NCBI GenBank assembly: GCA_963680875.1
Contig: OY804579.1
Location: 12,973,506 to 13,037,505 of the forward strand
Length of the DNA: 64,000 bases
Source: Bathymodiolus brooksi
Taxonomy: Eukaryota; Mollusca; Bivalvia; Mytilida; Modiolidae
Reading direction: 5' to 3'
The notes under the pieces are model-generated. The model had not been told where the DNA came from. It did no database searches and saw only the letters and a list, made by a program, of their open reading frames with translations. Of the stretch, positions 48,201 through 60,200 are shown in pieces. The stretch's first letter is position 1, and each line of letters starts with the position of its first letter. The translations under genes and the position numbers were made by a program.

Positions 48201-51200
48201 CAACAAGTCCATGATTTTCTACATCAATAAAACTGACGGCCTCGATATAACTGAAATAACCCTATCAATTCGTATTAAGACTTAAAATATGATATCTTTT
48301 TGGTAAATAGAAACAAATAGTTTGAAATTTAGGAGTGAGTGATTGTTGTTTAACATCAGCTCAGCAATTTTTCAGCTCTATCATGGCAAGAACAAGTTAA
48401 ATTTCAATGAGATGATGCTGATGTCTGCTTTGTACTAGACCAATATGCCTAGTTGAATTTTTATAATACCAGCTCACTGAAATAACAGTCTGCGGTTAGA
48501 CATTTCGCCCCACTCGGACACATTATTGTGATTCCAAGCCAACCAGTCTTTGCTTGCTGTGTGCTTAGCAGAGAAGCAACAAACACCAATTTTATAGTCA
48601 TTGGTTTGACCTGATGGGGGCTCGAACCCACGATCTACTGCAATCGAGGCTAGCATGCGAACCATTACACCACCGATGTGAAATATATATAAAATATTGT
48701 ATTAAATGCCTCTGCTTGGACATTAATTTTTTTCAAAAATTTCAGCCACCTGCCCCTCCAGTAATATAAAATGGTAGGACTAGGTGTTGTGGAGAGCTAG
48801 TCCAGGACTTTGTTCACTAAGAAATTGTCCCCACCCCCACCCCCCCCCCCCCCCCCATTTTTTAGTATCTTTTAAGGCAACAACCGGGGACTGGGATTTT
48901 TTTGAAAAAAATATTTTAATGCCCTAGCTGACCGAAAAGAAATGTAGATTTTTCATTGTAGCTGAATAAAAAATTATGCTGTCACCAGTTAGAAAAAAAA
49001 ATATTGCACTGCTGAATTTGAGTAGTCAATGTATTGTTTTTACGGAAAAATGTATTTTTGTTCCACATGAAAAGAAAACAATTGATTGCTGTCTTCAAGA
49101 AAACAAAATATTTTGACTGAGGAAGGTTCAGAAAAAAAAAGTTACAAGTACAATGAAATTGATGAAAAAGTTGTCGAATCGTCGCAGATAGGGGATGCTT
49201 GTAGGTTAAAACATTACCGATGAGTAAATAAATATGCCATGAGTCGACAAAGGCAGTTAAAACATACCCCTTGATACCGGCAATCGTCAGTTAATAATTG
49301 TTTACATGTTGGCGCAAAAAACGCATTTCATAACTTCCCTTATTTATTATAGATGACCAAAATTTTTCGAAGTTTTCTTATTTTTTGTTTATTTTTGAAA
49401 CTTCAAGTGACTGTGATTGTGCCCGTCAGCACCGTACTGTATCCAAGATGGCCGCCATTACTAAAAATAGAAATTTCTTCAAATGGCCAAAACTGCTCTA
49501 TTTTAAGCCAGAAAGTGCCCAAATTTGAACTGTATAAGCATAATGATGAGCTTTTTAACATATATTACGGGATTTTTTATGAACTTTTTTGAACTTTTGC
49601 CTATTTTGACCGATTATGCAAATTAGAAAAAGGGGGGATGAAATTAAAAAAAAAATATTCTCCTCTGAAACTACTGAGCCAATCTCAACCAAACTTGCTG
49701 AAATGATCCTTGGGTGGTCCCCTTTCAAAATTGTGTCCGTCAGCGACGTCCTATATCCAAGATGGCTGCCATTACTAAAAATAGAAATTTCTTCAAATGG
49801 CCAAAACTGCTCTATTTTAAGCCAGAAAGTGCCCAAATTTGAACTGTATAAGCATAATGATGAGCTTTTTAGCATATATTACGGGATTTTTTATGAACTT
49901 TGAACTTTTGACTATTTTGACTGATTATGAAAATTAGAAAAAAGGGGGGATGAAATTAAAAAAAAAAAATTCTCCTCTAAAACTACTGAGTCAATCTCAA
50001 CCAAACTTTGCTGAAATGATCTTTGGGAGGTCCCCTTTCAAAATTGTGTCCGTCAGCACCGTACTGTATCCAAGATGGCCGCCATTACTAAAAATAGAAA
50101 TTTCTTCAAATGGCCAAAACTGCTCTATTTTAAGCCAGAAAGTGCCCAAATTTGAACTGTAAACATAATGATGAGCGTTTTAACATATATTACTGGATTT
50201 TTTATGAACTTTTTTGAACTTTTGCCTATTTTGACCGATTATGCAAATTAGAAAAAGGGGGGATGAAATTAAAAAAAAAATATTCTCCTCTGAAACTTTT
50301 GAGCCAATCTCAACCAAACTTTGCTGAGATGATCCTTGGGTGGTCCCCTTTCAAAATTGTGTCCGTCTGCACCGTCTTGTATCCAAGATGGCCACCATTA
50401 CTAAAAATAGAAATTTCTTCAAATGGCCAAAACTGCTCTATTTTAAGCCAGAAAGTGCCCAAATTTGAACTGTATAAGCATAATGATGAGCTTTTTAACA
50501 TATATTACGGGATTTTTTATGAACTTTGAACTTTTGCCTATTTTGACCGATTATGCAAATTAGAAAAAAGGGGGGATGAAATTTAAAAAAAATTCTTCTC
50601 CTCTGAAACTATCGAGCCAATCTCAACCAAACTTTGCTGAAATGATCCTTGGGTGGTCCCCTTTCAAAATTGTGTCCGTCAGCACCGTCTTGTATCCAAG
50701 ATGGCCGCCATTACTAAAAATAGAAATTTCTTCAAATGGCCAAAACTGCTCTATTTTAAGCCAGAAAGTGCCCAAATTTGAACTGTATAAGCATAATGAT
50801 GAGCTTTTTAAGATATATTACGGGATTTTTTATGAACTTTAAACTTTTGCCTATTTTGACCCATTATGCAAATTAGAAGAAAGGGGGGATGAAATTAAAA
50901 AAAAATCTTCTCCTCTAAAACAACAGAGCCAATCTCAACCAAACTTTGCTGAAATGATCCTTGGGTGGTCCCCCTTCAAAATTGTGTCCGTCAGCACCGT
51001 CTTGTATCCAAGATGGCTGCCATTACTAAAAATAGAAATTTCTTCAAATGGCCAAAACTGCTCTATTTTAAGCCAGAAAGTGCCCAAATTTGAACTGTAT
51101 AAGCATAATGATGAGCTTTTTAACATATATTACGGGATTTTTTATGAAGTTTTTTGAACTTTTGCCTATTTTGACCGATTATGCAAATTAGAAAAAGGGG

Positions 51201-54200
51201 GGATGAAATTAAAAAAAAAAAAATCTCCTCTTGAGCCAATCTCAACCAAACTTTGCTGAAATGATCCTTGGGTGGTCCCCTTTCAAAATTGTGTCCGTCA
51301 GCACCGTCTTGTATCCAAGATGGCCGCCATTACTAAAAATAGAAATTTCTTCAAATGACCAAAACTGCTCTATTTTAAGCCAGAAAGTGCCCAAATTTGA
51401 ACTGTATAAGCATAATGATGAGCTTTTTAGCATATATTACAGGATTTTTTATGAACTTTGAACTTTTGACTATTTTGACTGATTATGAAAATTAGAAAAA
51501 AGGGGGGATGAAATTAAAAAAAAAAAATTCTCCTCTAAAACTACTGAGTCAATCTCAACCAAACTTTGCTGAAATGATCTTTGGGAGGTCCCCTTTCAAA
51601 ATTGTGTCCGTCAGCACCGTACTGTATCCAAGATGGCCGCCATGACTAAAAATAGAAATTTCTTCAAATGGCCAAAACTGCTCTATTTTAAGCCAGAAAG
51701 TGCCCAAATTTGAACTGTAAACATAATGATGAGCGTTTTAACATATATTACTGGATTTTTTATGAACTTTTTTGAACTTTTGCCTATTTTGACCGATTAT
51801 GCAAATTAGAAAAAGGGGGGATGAAATTAAAAAAAAAATATTCTCCTCTGAAACTTTTGAGCCAATCTCAACCAAACTTTGCTGAGATGATCCTTGGGTG
51901 GTCCCCTTTCAAAATTTTGTCCGTCTGCACCGTCTTGTATCCAAGATGGCCACCATTACTAAAAATAGAAATTTCTTCAAATGGCCAAAACTGCTCTATT
52001 TTAAGCCAGAAAGTGCCCAAATTTGAACTGTATAAGCATAATGATGAGCTTTTTAACATATATTACAGGATTTTTTATGAACTATGAACTTTTGCCTATT
52101 TTGACCGATTATGCAAATTAGAAAAAAGGGGGGATGAAATTTAAAAAAAATTCTTCTCCTCTGAAACTACTGAGCCAATCTCAACCAAACTTGCTGAAAT
52201 GATCCTTGGGTGGTCCCTTTTCAAAATTGTGTCCGTCAGCACCGTCTTGTATCCAAGATGGCCGCCATTACTAAAAATAGAAATTTCTTCAAATGGCCAA
52301 AACTGCTCTATTTTAAGCCAGAAAGTGCCCAAATTTGAACTGTATAAGCATAATGATGAGCTTTTTAAGATATATCACGGGATTTTTTATGAACTTTAAA
52401 CTTTTGCCTATTTTGACCCATTATGCAAATTAGAAGAAAGGGGGGATGAAATTAAAAAAAAATCTTCTCCTCTAAAACAACAGAGCCAATCTCAACCAAA
52501 CTTTGCTGAAATGATCCTTGGGTGGTCCCCCTTCAAAATTGTGTCCGTCAGCACCGTCTTGTATCCAAGATGGCTGCCATTACTAAAAATAGAAATTTCT
52601 TCAAATGGCCAAAACTGCTCTATTTTAAGCCAGAAAGTGCCCAAATTTGAACTGTATAAGCATAATGATGAGCTTTTTAACATATATTACGGGATTTTTT
52701 ATGAAGTTTTTTGAACTTTTGCCTATTTTGACCGATTATGCAAATTAGAAAAAGGGGGGATGAAATTAAAAAAAAAAAATTCTCCTCTGAAACTTTTGAG
52801 CCAATCTCAACCAAACTTTGCTGAAATGATCCTTGGGTGGTCCCCTTTCAAAATTGTGTCCGTCAGCACCGTCTTGTATCCAAGATGGCCGCCATTACTA
52901 AAAATAGAAATTTCTTCAAATGACCAAAACTGCTCTATTTTAAGCCAGAACGTGCCCAAATTTGAACTGTATAAGCATAATGATGAGCTTTTTAACATAT
53001 ATTACGGGATTTTTTATGAACTTTGAACTTTTGCCTATTTTGACCGATTATGCAAATTAGAAAAAAGGGGGGATGAAATTTAAAAAAAATTCTTCTCCTC
53101 TGAAACTACTGAGCCAATCTCAACCAAACTTTGCTGAAATGATCCTTGGGTGGTCCCCTTTCAAAATTGTGTCCGTCAGCGCCGTCCTATTTCCAAGATG
53201 GCTGCCATTACTAAAAATAGAAATTTCTTCAAATGGCCAAAACTGCTCTATTTTAAGCCAGAAAGTGCCCAAATTTGAACTGTATAAGCATAATGATGAG
53301 CTTTTTAACATATATTACGGGATTTTTTATGAACTTTTTTGAACTTTTGCCTATTTTGACCGATTATGCAAATTAGAAAAAGGGGGGTTGAAATTAAAAA
53401 AAAAATATTCTCCTCTGAAACTTTTGAGCCAATCTCAACCAAACTTTGCTGAAATGATCTTTGGGTGGTCCCCTTTCAAAATTGTGTCCGTCAGCACCGT
53501 CTTGTATCCAAGATGGCTGCCATTACTAAAAATAGAAATTTCTTCAAATGGCCAAAACTGCTCTATTTTAAGCCAGAAAGTGCCCAAATTTGAACTGTAT
53601 AAACATAATGATGAGCTTTTTAACATATATTACAGGATTTTTTATGAACTTTGAACTTTTGCCTATTTTGACCGATTATGCAAATTAGAAAAAAGGGGGG
53701 ATGAAATTAAAATTTTGTTCTTCTCCTCTGAAACTACTGAGCCAATCTCAACCAAACTTTGCTGAAATAATCCTTTGGTGGTCCCCTTTCAAAATTGTGT
53801 CCGTCAACACCGTCTTGTATCCAAGATGGCCACCATTACTAAAAATTAGAAATTTCTTCAAATGGCCAAAACTGCTCTATTTTAAGCCAGAAAGTGCCCA
53901 AATTTGAACTGTATAAGCATAATGATGAGCTTTTTAACATATATTACGGGATTTTTTATGAACTTTTTTGAACTTTTGCCTATTTTGACCGATTATGCAA
54001 ATTAGAAAAAGGGGGGTTGAAATTAAAAAAAAAATATTCTCCTCTGAAACTTTTGAGCCAATCTCAACCAAACTTTGCTGAAATGATCTTTGGGTGGTCC
54101 CCTTTCAAAATTGTGTCCGTCAGCACCGTCTTGTATCCAAGATGGCCGCCATTACTAAAAATAGAAATTTCTTCAAATGACCAAAACTGCTCTATTTTAA

Positions 54201-57200
54201 GCCAGAACGTGCCCAAATTTGAACTGTATAAGCATAATGATGAGCTTTTTAACATATATTACGGGATTTTTTATGAACTTTGAACTTTTGCCTATTTTGA
54301 CCGATTATGCAAATTAGAAAAAAGGGGGGATGAAATTAAAATTTTGTTCTTCTCCTCTGAAACTACTGAGCCAATCTCAACCAAACTTTGCTGAAATAAT
54401 CCTTTGGTGGTCCCCTTTCAAAATTGTGTCCGTCAACACCGTCTTGTATCCAAGATGGCCACCATTACTAAAAATTAGAAATTTCTTCAAATGGCCAAAA
54501 CTGCTCTATTTTAAGCCAGAAAGTGCCCAAATTTGAACTGTATAAGCATAATGATGAGCTTTTTAACATATATTACGGGATTTTTTATGAACTTTGAACT
54601 TTTGCCTATTTTGACCGATTATGCAAATTAGAAAAAAGGGGGATGAAATTTAAAAAAAATTCTTCTCCTCTGAAACTACTGAGCCAATCTCAACCAAACT
54701 TGCTGAAATGATCCTTGGGTGGTCCCTTTTCAAAATTGTGTCTGTCAGCACCGTCTTGTATCCAAGATGGCCGCCATTACTAAAAATAGAAATTTCTTCA
54801 AATGGCCAAAACTGCTCTATTTTAAGCCAGAAAGTGCCCAAATTTGAACTGTATAAGCATAATGATGAGCTTTTTAAGATATATCACGGGATTTTTTATG
54901 AACTTTAAACTTTTGCCTATTTTGACCCATTATGCAAATTAGAAGAAAGGGGGGATGAAATTAAAAAAAAATCTTCTCCTCTAAAACAACAGAGCCAATC
55001 TCAACCAAACTTTGCTGAAATAATCCTTTGGTGGTCCCCTTTCAAAATTGTGTCCGTCAACACCGTCTTGTATCCAAGATGGCCACCATTACTAAAAATT
55101 AGAAATTTCTTCAAATGGCCAAAACTGCTCTATTTTAAGCCAGAAAGTGCCCAAATTTGAACTGTATAAGCATAATGATGAGCTTTTTAACATATATTAC
55201 AGGATTTTTTATGAACTTTGAACTTTTGCCTATTTTGACCGATTATGCAAATTAGAAAAAAGGGGGATGAAATTTAAAAAAAATTCTTCTCCTCTGAAAC
55301 TACTGAGCCAATCTCAACCAAACTTGCTGAAATGATCCTTGGGTGGTCCCTTTTCAAAATTGTGTCTGTCAGCACCGTCTTGTATCCAAGATGGCCGCCA
55401 TTACTAAAAATAGAAATTTCTTCAAATGGCCAAAACTGCTCTATTTTAAGCCAGAAAGTGCCCAAATTTGAACTGTATAAGCATAATGATGAGCTTTTTA
55501 AGATATATCACGGGATTTTTTATGAACTTTAAACTTTTGCCTATTTTGACCCATTATGCAAATTAGAAGAAAGGGGGGATGAAATTAAAAAAAAATCTTC
55601 TCCTCTAAAACAACAGAGCCAATCTCAACCAAACTTTGCTGAAATGATCCTTGGGTGGTCCCCCTTCAAAATTGTGTCCGTCAGCACCGTCTTGTATCCA
55701 AGATGGCTGCCATTACTAAAAATAGAAATTTCTTCAAATGGCCAAAACTGCTCTATTTTAAGCCAGAAAGTGCCCAAATTTGAACTGTATAAGCATAATG
55801 ATGAGCTTTTTAACATATATTACGGGATTTTTTATGAAGTTTTTTGAACTTTTGCCTATTTTGACCGATTATGCAAATTAGAAAAAGGGGGGATGAAATT
55901 AAAAAAAAAAAATTCTCCTCTGAAACTTTTGAGCCAATCTCAACCAAACTTTGCTGAAATGATCCTTGGGTGGTCCCCTTTCAAAATTGTGTCCGTCAGC
56001 ACCGTCTTGTATCCAAGATGGCCGCCATTACTAAAAATAGAAATTTCTTCAAATGACCAAAACTGCTCTATTTTAAGCCAGAACGTGCCCAAATTTGAAC
56101 TGTATAAGCATAATGATGAGCTTTTTAACATATATTACGGGATTTTTTATGAACTTTGAACTTTTGCCTATTTTGACCGATTATGCAAATTAGAAAAAAG
56201 GGGGGATGAAATTTAAAAAAAATTCTTCTCCTCTGAAACTACTGAGCCAATCTCAAACAAACTTTGCTGAAATGATCCTTGGGTGGTCCCCTTTCAAAAT
56301 TGTGTCCGTCAGCGCCGTCCTATTTCCAAGATGGCTGCCATTACTAAAAATAGAAATTTCTTCAAATGGCCAAAACTGCTCTATTTTAAGCCAGAAAGTG
56401 CCCAAATTTGAACTGTATAAGCATAATGATGAGCCTTTTAACATATATTACGGGATTTTTTATGAACTTTAAACTTTTGCCTATTTTGACCCATTATGCA
56501 AATTAGAAGAAAGGGGGGATGAAATTAAAAAAAAATCTTCTCCTCTAAAACAACAGAGCCAATCTCAACCAAACTTTGCTGAAATGATCCTTGGGTGGTC
56601 CCCCTTCAAAATTGTGTCCGTCAGCACCGTCTTGTATCCAAGCTGGCTGCCATTACTAAAAATAGAAATTTCTTCAAATGGCCAAAACTGCTCTATTTTA
56701 AGCCAGAAAGTGCCCAAATTTGAACTGTATAAGCATAATGATGAGCTTTTTAACATATATTACGGGATTTTTTATGAAGTTTTTTGAACTTTTGCCTATT
56801 TTGACCGATTATGCAAATTAGAAAAAGGGGGGTTGAAATTAAAAAAAAAATATTCTCCTCTGAAACTTTTGAGCCAATCTCAACCAAACTTTGCTGAAAT
56901 GATCTTTGGGTGGTCCCCTTTCAAAATTGTGTCCGTCAGCACCGTCTTGTATCCAAGATGGCCGCCATTACTAAAAATAGAAATTTCTTCAAATGACCAA
57001 AACTGCTCTATTTTAAGCCAGAACGTGCCCAAATTTGAACTGTATAAACATAATGATGAGCTTTTTAACATATATTACGGGATTTTTTATGAACTTTGAA
57101 CTTTTGCCTATTTTGACCGATTATGCAAATTAGAAAAAAGGGGGGATGAAATTAAAATTTTGTTCTTCTCCTCTGAAACTACTGAGCCAATCTCAACCAA

Positions 57201-60200
57201 ACTTTGCTGAAATAATCCTTTGGTGGTCCCCTTTCAAAATTGTGTCCGTCAACACCGTCTTGTATCCAAGATGGCCACCATTACTAAAAATTAGAAATTT
57301 CTTCAAATGGCCAAAACTGCTCTATTTTAAGCCAGAAAGTGCCCAAATTTGAACTGTATAAGCATAATGATGAGCTTTTTAACATATATTACGGGATTTT
57401 TTATGAACTTTTTTGAACTTTTGCCTATTTTGACCGATTATGCAAATTAGAAAAAGGGGGGTTGAAATTAAAAAAAAAATATTCTCCTCTGAAACTTTTG
57501 AGCCAATCTCAACCAAACTTTGCTGAAATGATCTTTGGGTGGTCCCCTTTCAAAATTGTGTCCGTCAGCACCGTCTTGTATCCAAGATGGCCGCCATTAC
57601 TAAAAATAGAAATTTCTTCAAATGACCAAAACTGCTCTATTTTAAGCCAGAACGTGCCCAAATTTGAACTGTATAAGCATAATGATGAGCTTTTTAACAT
57701 ATATTACGGGATTTTTTATGAACTTTGAACTTTTGCCTATTTTGACCGATTATGCAAATTAGAAAAAAGGGGGGATGAAATTAAAATTTTGTTCTTCTCC
57801 TCTGAAACTACTGAGCCAATCTCAACCAAACTTTGCTGAAATAATCCTTTGGTGGTCCCCTTTCAAAATTGTGTCCGTCAACACCGTCTTGTATCCAAGA
57901 TGGCCACCATTACTAAAAATTAGAAATTTCTTCAAATGGCCAAAACTGCTCTATTTTAAGCCAGAAAGTGCCCAAATTTGAACTGTATAAGCATAATGAT
58001 GAGCTTTTTAACATATATTACGGGATTTTTTATGAACTTTGAACTTTTGCCTATTTTGACCGATTATGCAAATTAGAAAAAAGGGGGGATGAAATTAAAA
58101 AAAAATATTCTCCTTTGAAACTATTGAGCCAATCTCAACCAAACTTTGCTGATATGATCCTTGGGTGGTCCCCTTACAAATTTGTGTCCGTCAGCACCGT
58201 CTTGTATCCAAGATGGCCGCCATTACTAAAAATAGAAATTTCTTCAAATGGCCAAAACTGCTCTATTTTAAGCCAGAAAGTGCCCAAATTTGAACTGTAT
58301 AAGCATAATGATGAGCTTTTTAACATATATTACGGGATTTTTTATGAACTTTGAACTTTTGACTATTTTGACCGATTATGAAAATTAGAAAAAAGGGGGG
58401 ATGAAATTAAAAAAAAAAATTCTCCTCTAAAACTACTGAGCCAATCTCAACCAAATTTGCTGAAATGATCTTTGGGTGGTCCCCTTTCAAAATTGTGTCC
58501 GTCAGCGCCGTACTGTATCCAAGATGGCCGCCATTACTAAAAATAGAAATTTCTTCAAATGGCCAAAACTGCTCTATTTTAAGCCAGAAAGTGCCCAAAT
58601 TTGAACTGTATAAGCATAATGATGAGCTTTTTAACATATATTACGGGATTTTTTATGAACTTTGAACTTTTGCCTATTTTGACCGATTATGCAAATTAGA
58701 AAAAAGGGGGGATGAAATTAAAAAAAAATCTTCTCCTCTAAAACAACAGAGCCAATCTCAACCAAACTTTGCTGAAATGATCCTTGGGTGGTCCCCTTTC
58801 AAAATTGTGTCCGTCAGCACCGTCTTCTATCCAAGATGGCCGCCATTACTAAAAATAGAAATTTCTTCAAATGGCCAAAACTGCTCTATTTTAAGCCAGA
58901 AAGTGCCCAAATTTGAACTGTATAAGCATAATGATGAGCTTTTTAACATATATTACGGGATTTTTTATGAACTTTGAACTTTTGCCTATTTTGACCGATT
59001 ATGCAAATTAGAAAAAAGGGGGGATGAAATTAAGAAAAAATCTTCTCCTCTGAAACTATTGAGCCAATCTCAACCAAACTTTGCTGAAATGATTCTTGGG
59101 TGGTCCTCTTCCAAAATTGTGTCCCGCATTTCAGAACACCGACCAAGATGGCCGCCACAGCCGAACTTAATTTAACATAGGACCCTATGGGAAATTCCCA
59201 TAAACATCTTCTTGTCTGAAACCATTTGCTCAATGAGAACAAAATTTTGATGAAATAGTCATTGGATGGTTCTCTTCCAAAAATGTTTTCGGCGGTTCGG
59301 CCCTTCGATCAATTTTTTTTTATAAATTTTAATACTTTTTGTGTTATATTTCAAGAACTATAAGAGATAGATGTTAAGTTTAAATTGCAAATATGTGCAC
59401 CATGTCGATATCTACCTACCCTGCAATTTTGAAGTAAATATGATTACCCATCTAGGAGTTCTTGCCCTTTTTTTCATCAAATTAAAAAAAAAATTAATAC
59501 TTTTTGTCTTATATTTCAAAAACTATAAGAGATAAAGGTTAAGTTTAAATTGTAAAAATTTGCAGCATGACAAGATCTTCCTACCCTGCAATTTTGAAGT
59601 AAATTCCATTACCCATTTTGGAGTTATTGCCCTTTTTTCATCAAAATGTTCTCAATTTTAATACTATCATCTTATATCTCAAAAACTATTAGAGATAGAG
59701 GGAAAGTTTAAAATGCAAAAATGTTCAGCATGTCAAGATCTACAAAAAAATTCCCAGTTAAAAATGTGCGACAACTGTGTGAAGAGTTATTCCTCTTGAA
59801 ATGCATTTTTTTGTTGACTCACTGCTTTTGGTTACTCAAATAATCAAAGGGAAGCAACTCTATTACAAAATTTGAAGTAGGAAAAGCTAAATTTTGAGAA
59901 TCATTGACATATATGTTTTTTTACAGCAATTTTGATAACTTGCATTAAAGGGGGAACCCCTGCCCAAATTTTTTTGTAGAAGGGGTCTGCAATGACGAAG
60001 GCTACATTTGTTAATTTTTTTCACCGAAGTTATCAAGTTTTATTGACTGATGTTGTTATTATACCCAGGTGAGCTATACAGGCTCCTGGGAGCCTCTAGT
60101 TTATTTCAAAAACTATAAGAGATAGATGTTAATTTTAAACTGCAAACATGTGCAGCATGTCAAGATCTACATGCCCTGCAATTTTGAAGTAAATCTGATT

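Noticed and set aside
48600..48680. Possible tRNA gene on the minus strand
   Set aside because: It has good box A and B sequence but no pairing acceptor stem, and it is joined to the body of SINE family II.
49353..58977. Dozens of 63- to 106-codon open frames on both strands
   Set aside because: All are the same two frames of the 313-bp unit. The period is not a multiple of three, no domain is recognisable, and conservation is explained by recent amplification.
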